A stretch of 34,671 nt of DNA from an uncultured Ruminococcus sp. GTDB taxonomy: Bacteria > Bacillota > Clostridia > Oscillospirales > Ruminococcaceae. Every line of letters starts with the position of its first letter. The first letter of the stretch is position 1. Below the pieces are notes generated by a model that had not been told where the DNA came from, did not search any database, and worked only from the letters and a program-made list of their open reading frames with translations. Location: positions 1 through 34,671 of the forward strand of contig CACZGM010000014.1 of the NCBI GenBank assembly GCA_902780695.1. The letters are read 5' to 3'. The position numbers and the translations under genes are program-made. Positions 25,018-31,706 of the stretch are shown piece after piece.

Positions 25018-25127
25018 AATGTGTCCGTTGTTTAAATGCACCGCAGGCGCATTTAAACAACATCTGAAAATCTGTTTTGCAGATTTTCAGCCAATAACTG
25101 CCAAAAGGCAGTTATTGAGGACACATT
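25018..25127 (+). repeat. Cloverleaf of three perfect hairpins closed by a 9-bp stem
   Basis: AATGTGTCC (25018-25026) pairs with GGACACATT (25119-25127). Inside are three perfect hairpins: GTTGTTTAAATGC/GCATTTAAACAAC (25027-25039/25049-25061, 13 bp), CTGAAAATCTG/CAGATTTTCAG (25064-25074/25080-25090, 11 bp) and CAATAACTGCC/GGCAGTTATTG (25092-25102/25107-25117, 11 bp). Junction linkers are 0, 2, 1 and 1 nt. All 44 base pairs are Watson-Crick. It is not a tRNA (no T-arm, anticodon loop or CCA). It may be a structured RNA or a DNA element that extrudes as a cruciform. Confidence 0.88.
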
Positions 25128-25152
25128 ACTTACAAAGACCAACTTTTGACAG

Positions 25153-25187
25153 ACAGCCTGTTGTCTTTTGACAGCAGGCTGTTTTTA
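25153..25187 (+). terminator. Intrinsic terminator after the hairpin array
   Basis: ACAGCCTG (25153-25160) pairs with CAGGCTGT (25175-25182), extended inward by a T-G wobble and TGTC/GACA around a TTTT loop, followed by TTTTTA. It would end a transcript that includes the hairpin array, whether from its own promoter or read-through from the 22591 gene. Confidence 0.9.
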
Positions 25188-25213
25188 TAGTTCATGATAA
25201 ACGAATTTAATCA

Positions 25214-25242
25214 TTGACAATACAGACAGGACATAGTATAAT
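25214..25242 (+). promoter_or_regulatory. Consensus promoter of mntP-vanZ
   Basis: TTGACA (25214-25219), 17 bases, TATAAT (25237-25242). Transcription near 25249 leaves a leader under 30 nt, so there is no room for the yybP-ykoY manganese riboswitch that often controls mntP. Confidence 0.92.
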
Positions 25243-25275
25243 GTTAAGGTATGCAATTAAAGGAGTGGATATAAT

Positions 25276-25863
25276 ATAGACATTCTCGTTTTTATCGTGA
25301 ACAGTATCCTGCTCGGTGTCGGGCTTGCAATGGACGCGTTCTCCGTATCCCTTGCAAACGGACTTAACGAGCCGGGAATGAAGCGCGGAAAACATTTTCT
25401 CATAGCCGGAACATTCGCGTTCTTTCAGGCGGCGATGCCGATGATCGGCTGGGTCTGCGTTCATACGATCGTGACCGTATTTTCGGCGTTTGAGAGCTTT
25501 ATACCGTGGATAGCACTCGGACTTCTGCTGTTCATCGGCGGCAAGATGATATTCGACGGCATCTCGGGAAAGGACGAAAGCGAAGAGAATGTCGGCGTAG
25601 GATTTGCAGCACTTATGGTGCAGGGCATAGCGACTTCTATAGACGCGCTTTCCGTCGGCTTCACAATAGCGGATTACGATGTGTGGTCGGCGCTCGCGGC
25701 CGCCCTCATAATCGCGGCTGTTACGCTGGTCATCTGTATGGCGGGGCTCGCGATAGGCAGAAAATTCGGTACAAAACTCGCCGGAAAAGCACAGATACTC
25801 GGCGGTGTCATACTTGTCGGCATCGGCATAGAGATATTTGTGAGCGGAGTTTTTTTCAAGTAA
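25276..25863 (+). CDS. mntP: MntP, manganese efflux pump
   Basis: Exports Mn2+ across the membrane. Six hydrophobic segments and the two family motifs GLAMDAFSVSLANGL and GIATSIDALSVGFTIADYD, whose Asp residues line the transport path, make the call firm. The start is odd: the only strong ribosome binding site (AAAGGAG, 25259-25265) points at an ATA codon at 25276 (IDILVFIVNSILLGVG...), while the first canonical start in frame is GTG at 25297, with no ribosome binding site and only 11 residues before the MDAF motif (14 in E. coli MntP). I give the ATA-based coordinate; 25297-25863 (188 residues) is the conservative alternative. A VanZ-like gene follows after 11 bases. Confidence 0.85.
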   Translation: MDILVFIVNSILLGVGLAMDAFSVSLANGLNEPGMKRGKHFLIAGTFAFFQAAMPMIGWVCVHTIVTVFSAFESFIPWIALGLLLFIGGKMIFDGISGKDESEENVGVGFAALMVQGIATSIDALSVGFTIADYDVWSALAAALIIAAVTLVICMAGLAIGRKFGTKLAGKAQILGGVILVGIGIEIFVSGVFFK

Positions 25864-25874
25864 GGAAGGGCTGA

Positions 25875-26324
25875 ATGAAGCGCAGGACGTTTATTATAAT
25901 CATGGCGGCGGTGCTGCTGTTTATATGGGGACATTCGATGATACCGCAGTCACGTTCAGCGGAGGAGAGCCTCGGAATGATGATATTTTTGCAGAAAATA
26001 CTCGATTTTCTGCATATCCCCATTCACCTCACCGACCATATTGTGCGAAAGCTCGCCCATATTACCGAATATGCGGGAGCAGGTCTGCTGCTCGGACTGT
26101 ATTTCCTGCCGCGGGTGAACGAGGACGGCAGCATAAAAGAAAAGCTGAAAAGCGCGGCTGTGCCGTTCGGAGCAGGGCTTTTCATCGGCTTTATCGACGA
26201 GAGCGTGCAGATGTTCTCCGGCCGCGGAGCGCTTGTCTCCGATGTATGGGTCGATTTTTCCGGAATAAGCATAGGAGTTGTCCTGTCTGTCATAATTTTG
26301 CTGATAATAAGAAAGAACCGCTGA
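25875..26324 (+). CDS. VanZ-like membrane protein
   Basis: The 149 residues have about four membrane segments and the VanZ-family motifs HIVRKLAHITEYAGAGLLLG (conserved RK.AH..EY) and FIDESVQMFSGRGALVSDVW followed by VDFSG (conserved DE..Q.F..GR....D...D). VanZ was named for low-level teicoplanin resistance; most chromosomal members have no proven role. The ribosome binding site GGAAGG at about 25863-25868 overlaps the end of mntP, so the genes are co-transcribed. The stop codon lies within the terminator stem. Confidence 0.88.
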   Translation: MKRRTFIIIMAAVLLFIWGHSMIPQSRSAEESLGMMIFLQKILDFLHIPIHLTDHIVRKLAHITEYAGAGLLLGLYFLPRVNEDGSIKEKLKSAAVPFGAGLFIGFIDESVQMFSGRGALVSDVWVDFSGISIGVVLSVIILLIIRKNR

Positions 26325-26354
26325 ACTACATGACGTAGTAAATGCGGTTCTTTT
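26312..26354 (+). terminator. Terminator overlapping the end of the vanZ-like gene
   Basis: AAAGAACCGC (26312-26321) pairs with GCGGTTCTTT (26344-26353) around a loop holding the stop codon and an ACTAC.tgac.GTAGT inner stem; T residues follow. It may also stop the convergent hisS transcript. Confidence 0.88.
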
Positions 26355-26383
26355 GATTTATTGTCTGTCTGAATGAAAAGCCT

Positions 26384-27610
26384 TTACATATCTATCTTGA
26401 TTATCTCATCAAATCCGAGGCTTTTGGTGCGGGAATAGATCTTATCGACCTTTTTCGGGTTCGGAACAAGGATAAGCGTTACATCAGACTCGGCTTCAAG
26501 CTCCGAAGACCTGGCTATCGCTTCGAGGACAGCGTCTTCTTTATAAAGGATAGCGGTCTTGCGGCGGGAACCTGCGAGTGTGATGTTGTTCTCGGTCACT
26601 ATCGAGAAAATGCGCTCAAAGCCTATCGAAAAGCCTACCGCGGGGATATTCTCGCCGGTGAAGCGTCCGATAAGTCCGTCATAGCGTCCGCCGCCCGCGA
26701 CCGTGCCGCCGAATTTCTCGCTTGCGACCTCGAATACCGTTCCCGTATAGTAGCCCTGCCCGCGTACAAGCGACGGGTCGTATACTACCGAGTAATCGTC
26801 CGAGAGTCTGTTTGAAGTTTCGATTATGGTTTTCAGCGACGCTATTATCTCCTTTGCGCCGTCCGAGCAGTATTCCGACATGGCATCAAGGGTTATGCTG
26901 TCCTTTTCAAGCAGCGAGCGCAGCGCGGTTATCGCGCTTTCCGGCATCTGCTTTTCGCGAAGCTCTTCGGAAACACCGTCCGCGCCAATCTTGTCGAGCT
27001 TGTCAAATGTCACCGATACGGTATCGAGAGAATCTTCTGGGAATCCCATTGTCTTCAGTGAATCGCGAAGTATGCGGCGGTCGTTCACCCGGACGGTGAA
27101 CGCGCCAATGCCTATCCTGCCCAGTGCCTTTGCGGTAACGGAGATAAGCTCGATCTCCGAGCATATCGAATCGGAGCCGAGTATGTCTATATCGCACTGT
27201 ACGAATTCACGAAGTCTGCCTCTCTGCGGCCGCTCGGCGCGGTAGACCTTGTCTATCTGAATGCACTTGAACGGATTCGGCAGGCTGTTGCGGTTGTTTG
27301 CGTAGTATCTTGAAAGCGGGAGAGTAAGGTCGTACCGAAGTCCGAGGTCGCACAGTTCCTTCTCGTCAACGGGTGTTTTTTCAAGCGCAGACGCGAGCTT
27401 TTCGCCGCGCTTGAGTATCTTGAATATCAGATTGAGGTTGTCACCGCCGTCGCTTTTATCAAGGTTTTCCGCGCTTTCTATCGCGGGAGTGTATATCCTT
27501 GTAAAACCGCACTTCGTATATGTATCAAGTATCAGCGACATGAGTCTGTCTCTCTGTGCAGCCGCTTCCGGCAGGTATTCCTGCATTCCCTTCTGTGGTT
27601 TTATGTTCAA
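26384..27610 (-). CDS. hisS: Histidyl-tRNA synthetase, archaeal/eukaryotic-like variant
   Basis: Charges tRNA-His. The class II core is clear: motif 2 region YRAERPQRGRLREFVQCD (123-140), histidine-specific LVRGQGYYTGTVFE (281-294) and GGGRYDGL (306-313). Two features are unusual. LRYDLTLPLSRY (91-102) and FVQCDIDILG match archaeal and eukaryotic HisRS (LRYDLTVPFARY, YQCDFDI) rather than the bacterial LRPEGTA form. The C-terminal anticodon-binding region is only about 58 residues (351-408), against about 90 normally. The usual RGLDYYT Asp is Gly here. The start is TTG at 27610 with AAAGGA upstream. No T-box leader is visible in the short promoter-to-start distance. It could be the main enzyme or a second, divergent copy. 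Confidence 0.88.
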   Translation of the reverse strand: MNIKPQKGMQEYLPEAAAQRDRLMSLILDTYTKCGFTRIYTPAIESAENLDKSDGGDNLNLIFKILKRGEKLASALEKTPVDEKELCDLGLRYDLTLPLSRYYANNRNSLPNPFKCIQIDKVYRAERPQRGRLREFVQCDIDILGSDSICSEIELISVTAKALGRIGIGAFTVRVNDRRILRDSLKTMGFPEDSLDTVSVTFDKLDKIGADGVSEELREKQMPESAITALRSLLEKDSITLDAMSEYCSDGAKEIIASLKTIIETSNRLSDDYSVVYDPSLVRGQGYYTGTVFEVASEKFGGTVAGGGRYDGLIGRFTGENIPAVGFSIGFERIFSIVTENNITLAGSRRKTAILYKEDAVLEAIARSSELEAESDVTLILVPNPKKVDKIYSRTKSLGFDEIIKIDM

Positions 27611-27645
27611 TGTTTTTTCGTCCTTTCCGATATTGTTATTCTATT

Positions 27646-27674
27646 ATTATATCACCCTGCGGCGGTCAAGTCAA
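27646..27674 (-). promoter_or_regulatory. Promoter of hisS
   Basis: On the minus strand, TTGACT (complement of 27669-27674), 17 bases, TATAAT (complement of 27646-27651). The leader is about 30 nt, too short for a T-box. Confidence 0.88.
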
Positions 27675-27818
27675 CCATGAAAGGAAAAAATATTGCCTAA
27701 AGTATTCCCGCAGAGATGATTACACCCTTTAACTTATCCGGCAACGGTAAATAGTATAAATAAACTCTGTTGATATCCGGAAAAATCTGTCATAGAGTAC
27801 AATTTTTGAATTACTCTG

Positions 27819-27847
27819 TTGACAAAACGGCAGTGATGCTGTATAAT
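27819..27847 (+). promoter_or_regulatory. Consensus promoter of tRNA-Ser
   Basis: TTGACA (27819-27824), 17 bases, TATAAT (27842-27847), 19 bases before the first base of the mature tRNA. The AT-rich 27675-27818 stretch shows nothing else firm. Confidence 0.93.
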
Positions 27848-27866
27848 GTACAGGTAAATCATATTT

Positions 27867-27955
27867 GGAAGCGTATCGAAGTGGTCATAACGGGCCTGAC
27901 TCGAAATCAGGTAGCCCTCACGGGCTCGTGGGTTCGAATCCCACCGCTTCCGCCA
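27867..27955 (+). tRNA. tRNA-Ser, anticodon CGA
   Basis: 89 nt with CCA encoded. Acceptor GGAAGCG (27867-27873) pairs with CGCTTCC (27945-27951). Anticodon stem CCTGA/TCAGG surrounds loop CTCGAAA, anticodon CGA at 27902-27904, reading UCG. The variable arm is long (GTAGCCCTCACGGGCTC), as in class II serine tRNAs. The T-arm GTGGGTTCGAATCCCAC is complete. Confidence 0.97.
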
Positions 27956-27956
27956 G

Positions 27957-28000
27957 AACCGCCCTTATTTCAGCCGGCGGCTGAAATAAGGGCGGTTTTA
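27957..28000 (+). terminator. Terminator of tRNA-Ser
   Basis: A perfect 19-bp stem: AACCGCCCTTATTTCAGCC (27957-27975) with GGCTGAAATAAGGGCGGTT (27979-27997), three-base loop GGC, then TTTA. It starts one base after the tRNA CCA. The promoter of the next gene, if separate, must lie in 28000-28065, where I see no good match. Confidence 0.9.
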
Positions 28001-28078
28001 CAGACAGCCGTACAATACCGTGCAGGCTTCCTGTGCGGTTTGTTTTGTGTTTTACAAGAATTAACGGAGGAGAAAAGT

Positions 28079-29113
28079 ATGAAGAAAAACAGAATAATCA
28101 GCATAGCGTGCTCTTTGCTGACGGCTCTGACAATGCTTGCGGTAAACGCTTCTGCGTACATCGAGGTCGTTTCGGGTCCGTCGTCCTATCTTGACAATGA
28201 CGATTCGCAGTGGATGATAGAGCTCGGTGAAGGCGACAAGGAGTATATCAGAGATATCACAAAGATCGAAATGGTAATTTCGATAGCGGGTGATGCCGAC
28301 CTTTACTACAGTGAGATCAAGAACGGTGTTCCGAACGGTGATTTCACCGGATTCGTGGGACTCGGCGCATTTGTAGAGGGTACGAACGTTTCCAATCAGT
28401 TCTGGCAGCAGTACGATTTCAAATCCCTGCTTGAAACTGCCGGCGACAGCAAGCATGCGGGCATAAAGAGTCTCGGCGGCAACAAATATATGTTCACCGC
28501 AAGTCTGGACGGTATCAAGGTATCCCCCACGGCAAGCGATGCTACCATATCCCTGAAGGACTGGGGCAACTTCTCCCCCGATTACCGTTTGGCAGTCGAG
28601 GAGATGACCGTTTACGGCCCCGACGGCAGCGCTGTCATTCACTCTGACAGAAACGGCAACCTGACGTTCAGCGGTACTGCTGCGGTAACAACAGCCGAAA
28701 CAACTGCTGAGACTACAGCCGAAACGACCGTGACCACCGAAGAGACAACAACTGAAACGACAACAGAGGCAACTACCGAAGCGACAACAGAGACGACCGA
28801 AGCGGCAACAGAAGAAACAACTGCCGAAACGGCTTCGGAAGAAACAACGGCTGCGACAACGACTTCGGCAGCAACTACCACTGCGGCTCCCGCTGCAACA
28901 GAAGCGGAGACCACATCTGAAGAACTTGCGGCAACGGAAGCTGCTGCGGCAGATGCTCCGGCGCAGACGACAGCTGCGGCTCCCGCAAACGCTTCAAACA
29001 CGGATTTCGGTTCCCGCGATTCTTCGCTTCTCATAGTGGGAATAGTTGCCGGTGTAGTTATCATAGCTCTGATAGTTGCTATTGTAATGGTAATGGGCAA
29101 AAAGAAGAAATAA
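28079..29113 (+). CDS. Thr-rich secreted surface protein with C-terminal membrane anchor
   Basis: The start is ATG 28079 (ribosome binding site GGAGGAG at about 28066-28072); the longer upstream frame runs through the tRNA and is spurious. The 344 residues have a signal peptide (MKKNRIISIACSLLTALTML, cut near NASA) and one beta-rich domain (about 26-205). That domain has a general likeness to the first domain of the 13069 protein: hydrophobic IEMVISI strand, a Trp/Gly-rich middle, LKDWGNFSPDY. A stalk of TTAETT/TTEATT-type repeats (about 205-310) could be O-glycosylated. A C-terminal membrane helix and GKKKK end the protein; no NPxTG motif precedes the helix. The following gene supplies one, see 29172. 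Confidence 0.8.
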   Translation: MKKNRIISIACSLLTALTMLAVNASAYIEVVSGPSSYLDNDDSQWMIELGEGDKEYIRDITKIEMVISIAGDADLYYSEIKNGVPNGDFTGFVGLGAFVEGTNVSNQFWQQYDFKSLLETAGDSKHAGIKSLGGNKYMFTASLDGIKVSPTASDATISLKDWGNFSPDYRLAVEEMTVYGPDGSAVIHSDRNGNLTFSGTAAVTTAETTAETTAETTVTTEETTTETTTEATTEATTETTEAATEETTAETASEETTAATTTSAATTTAAPAATEAETTSEELAATEAAAADAPAQTTAAAPANASNTDFGSRDSSLLIVGIVAGVVIIALIVAIVMVMGKKKK

Positions 29114-29171
29114 GCAGTACATTTGCGGGAATACTTTATATAAAGCAGGAAAGCGAAAAGGAGATAATATT

Positions 29172-29336
29172 ATGGAAATTATAGCTGCGGCGATGAACCC
29201 CGCGACCGGCACAAGCCTGCCGATACCCCTGTTTATAATATCGGGCGTTGTGCTTGTGGGCTGCGTGGTCTTCGCGATAGTTTCAAAGAATATGAAAAAC
29301 AAGAAAAACAAAAACGGTAAACCGAAAAAGAAATAA
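29172..29336 (+). CDS. 54-residue protein consisting of an NPATG sorting signal
   Basis: ATG at 29172 with a strong AAAAGGAG (29156-29163), eight-base spacing, 58 bases after the Thr-rich surface gene. The protein is MEIIAAAM, then NPATG (9-13), a short TSLPIP, a hydrophobic helix (about 20-37) and a Lys-rich tail ending KPKKK. It is thus a free-standing version of the sorting signal found at the end of the proteins at 10976 and 13069, with no ectodomain and no signal peptide beyond the helix itself. Good ribosome binding site and coding composition support translation. Options are a sortase decoy or regulator, an anchor partner for the upstream protein, or a remnant split off by a lost fusion. 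Confidence 0.75.
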   Translation: MEIIAAAMNPATGTSLPIPLFIISGVVLVGCVVFAIVSKNMKNKKNKNGKPKKK

Positions 29337-29392
29337 GAATTGTGCGGTATGGCGATGATGCGCTGTACCGCACTTTTTCTCCGCGTATATAT

Positions 29393-31444
29393 CTACTGCC
29401 GCCTGAGCAGGCATTTTCCGTTCTCGTCTATGAGGATCACCGTCTTTTCAAAGTACGCATTGACTGCGTTTTCCGGTTCCGCGTAACGCTTGTCGCACAG
29501 GACGGTAATGCCGTTGATATCGTATTCGGCAGACTTCTTATAACCGGAATATACCGCTATGTCGTGTCCTCCGTAAACGGGAGCGGAAGCCGCGTCTGTC
29601 AGCACGACTGTCACACCGTTTATTTCCATGCATACCGCGTCCTCGTATATCTCGGCGCGGTATCTCCCGGAAATGTCGTAAACATTTTCGCGGTTCCCGG
29701 GGAAGCGTTTTTCTATTGCTTTTATCGACGCGAAAGCGTCCGAATACATCTCGGAACGCTTCTTTTCCGTTATGATACAGAGCAGTGACAGCCTTTCGCC
29801 GCCGTGTGCCGCAAGTGTATCATAAGCAGCGGAGGACAAATGGCGGTTGATGTCCGACGCAAATGCCGAGATCCCCGCATCGTCCGATACCGATACAAGG
29901 AAATCGCTGCCGTCGGAATATACCGCTATCTCGGTTATGCCGGCACGGGTGACCTTGTGCGCGGTAAGAGCTCCGGCAAGCACACAAATGCATATTATGA
30001 CACCGGCGGCGCATATATGACCGCCTTTTTTCATGCGGCGTGACAGGATAACAACGGCTGTTATAAAAATGGCGGTGACTGCCGTGAACGGAAGCATGAC
30101 CGCTTCGTCCGCCGCGATGTAGCTGTACCGCAGACCGCCGATAAAGCGTATAACAGCAGCTGCCGCGCTCAGGATAACGCCCGCTGCGGGAAACAGCAGC
30201 CCCGCAGCCGCTCCGCCTGTGAGGGCGGTGAGTACAGCCGCGGACATTATTACTGTAAAGAACGGGAATATGACTATGGATGAGAATACCGAAACGAGCG
30301 ATATGCCGCCGAAAAGCAGCGAGGACACCGGAACGGTGCTGAGCGACGCGCACAGGCATACCACTGCGGCTTCCGCTTTCTGCGGGAGCCTGCCGTAACG
30401 CAGCCGGATAAGCACGCACAGGCGCGGAGCCATAACTCCCGCCCCGAAAGTACCGCATACCGACAGCAGAAGTCCCGGATCCCTGCACGCGTACGGCTCC
30501 GCGAGCAGTATAAGCAGGACTGCCGCACCGAGGGCGTTCAGAGTCGATTTGCCGCGCCGGAAAAGGTATGAACCGTAATTTATAACAAGCATGACCGCGC
30601 TTCTGCATACCGAGGGCTTCGCTTCAAAGAACACGATGAACACCGCCGATAAGATCACTGCCGAAACAAAGCATATTATATTCCTGTTTTTCCTTGAAAA
30701 GCTGCCGATAAACGAAACAACGGTAACGACTATGACCGAGATATGCAGACCGGATACGGCGGTCATGTGCGAAAGTCCGCTGCGCAGTACAGCATCCGAC
30801 ATATCCGCACTTAATCCGCTCCTGTCTCCGAAGCACATCGCGAGCATCAGACCGCTCTCGTCGCCGGTTAGATATCTGCGCACGTTCTCCCGCAGATATG
30901 CCGAGTACCTCGAAAGTGCGGAAAGTGCCGGGTCTCCGCGGGAGGTTATCGCCGCTCCGCTTACATAAGAGCGGGCGAAAACACCGTGAGAATAGCTGTA
31001 ATCGGAGTTGTATGAGGCGGAAACAACAGGTTCGGACAGCTTTACGGAAATATCCGCGGTATCGCCTGCCCGCATTCCGATATCCGGATAATAAAACGAG
31101 ATATTCAGCGGAACACCGTCCGCTTCGCAGCGCGCGGTAACATAAACGGAGTCGTTCTCCGGGCTTGATACGGATACTATACTTGCTTCGGTTTCGTATG
31201 TATTTCCGAAGAGGCGGGTGACAGGCTCGATGAATATAACGGAGTATATACCGTAAAAAGTGAATGCCGCAAAGCCTGCCGCACAAACAAAAGCGGCAGT
31301 CCTGCGCGAAAAACAGCGCAGAACTGCCGAAGCCGCGATGAGACCGATTGCGGAAACGAACGCAGCCGTACTTCCGAGATATGACGACAATACAAATGCC
31401 GAGAAAAATATCGTACCGACGACTGCGAGTCTGTTTCCTGTCAC
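29393..31444 (-). CDS. comEC: ComEC/Rec2-family DNA-uptake channel, C-terminal domain divergent
   Basis: ComEC forms the membrane channel through which single-stranded DNA enters during natural transformation. The competence domain is clear: LMLAMCFGDRSGLS and SGLSHMTAVSGLHISVIV, followed by about ten membrane helices. An N-terminal OB-like domain (YETEASIVSVSSPENDSVYV region) precedes it. The last 190 residues should be a metallo-beta-lactamase-like nuclease, but the HxHxDH-type zinc residues and the usual FLDVGQGDA entry are missing. The start is taken as GTG 31444, just after the preceding gene's stop, giving 683 residues; TTG at 31486 would overlap that gene. It is last in the minus-strand set malQ, 72-residue gene, comEC. 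Confidence 0.85.
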   Translation of the reverse strand: MTGNRLAVVGTIFFSAFVLSSYLGSTAAFVSAIGLIAASAVLRCFSRRTAAFVCAAGFAAFTFYGIYSVIFIEPVTRLFGNTYETEASIVSVSSPENDSVYVTARCEADGVPLNISFYYPDIGMRAGDTADISVKLSEPVVSASYNSDYSYSHGVFARSYVSGAAITSRGDPALSALSRYSAYLRENVRRYLTGDESGLMLAMCFGDRSGLSADMSDAVLRSGLSHMTAVSGLHISVIVVTVVSFIGSFSRKNRNIICFVSAVILSAVFIVFFEAKPSVCRSAVMLVINYGSYLFRRGKSTLNALGAAVLLILLAEPYACRDPGLLLSVCGTFGAGVMAPRLCVLIRLRYGRLPQKAEAAVVCLCASLSTVPVSSLLFGGISLVSVFSSIVIFPFFTVIMSAAVLTALTGGAAAGLLFPAAGVILSAAAAVIRFIGGLRYSYIAADEAVMLPFTAVTAIFITAVVILSRRMKKGGHICAAGVIICICVLAGALTAHKVTRAGITEIAVYSDGSDFLVSVSDDAGISAFASDINRHLSSAAYDTLAAHGGERLSLLCIITEKKRSEMYSDAFASIKAIEKRFPGNRENVYDISGRYRAEIYEDAVCMEINGVTVVLTDAASAPVYGGHDIAVYSGYKKSAEYDINGITVLCDKRYAEPENAVNAYFEKTVILIDENGKCLLRRQ

Positions 31445-31448
31445 GCGA

Positions 31449-31667
31449 TCACTTCTGTCCGAAAAGACCGCCGATAGCGTCCGCAATGTTGGAAACGCCG
31501 AGCTTTGCCTTAACGCCGGCGATAACGTTGTTGATGATATCGTCGGGAAGGTCGATGCCGAGTACCTTCTCTACCGCTCCAACGGGGTTTGTCTTGAACT
31601 CCTCCGCGATAGAGGGGTCGCTCTGGATCTTTGCCACAACTTCGTCGATCTTTGCCTTGATGTCCAT
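31449..31667 (-). CDS. 72-residue helical protein of unknown function
   Basis: Start ATG with AAGGAG (complement of about 31677-31682). The protein begins MDIKAKIDEVVAKIQSDPSI, then AEEFKTNPVGAVEKVLGIDL and a third helix PDDIINNVIAGVKAKLG. It is soluble, predicted all-helical, with no signal peptide. The DP..AEEF..NP..AVE..LGIDLP pattern has some likeness to Nif11/NHLP-type leader domains, which precede modified peptides, but there is no cysteine-rich or GG-type core region and no modification enzyme nearby. It lies 39 bases after malQ and four bases before comEC, so it is co-transcribed. Function unknown. Confidence 0.8.
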   Translation of the reverse strand: MDIKAKIDEVVAKIQSDPSIAEEFKTNPVGAVEKVLGIDLPDDIINNVIAGVKAKLGVSNIADAIGGLFGQK

Positions 31668-31706
31668 GATTGATTTCTCCTTTTCTATTATATGCGGCCT
31701 GACCGC

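Noticed and set aside
25006-25034. Promoter inside the hairpin array (TTGACA at 25006-25011)
   Set aside because: No acceptable -10 at 16-18 bases; the best match is a weak TTTAAA that belongs to a hairpin arm.
24873-25067. 64-codon ORF crossing the hairpin array
   Set aside because: It lies over palindromic DNA, has no ribosome binding site and shows no domain-like composition.
24823-25190. CRISPR array
   Set aside because: The palindromes differ from each other in sequence and length, and there are no repeated units with spacers.
25243-25275. Manganese riboswitch (yybP-ykoY) for mntP
   Set aside because: The promoter leaves a leader of less than 30 nt, too short for that riboswitch.
27611-27645. 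T-box leader for hisS
   Set aside because: The minus-strand promoter is only about 35 bases from the start codon, with no room for a T-box.
27770-28078. Upstream 103-codon extension of the 28079 gene
   Set aside because: It runs through the tRNA-Ser gene and its terminator. The ATG at 28079 has a good ribosome binding site and opens a signal peptide.
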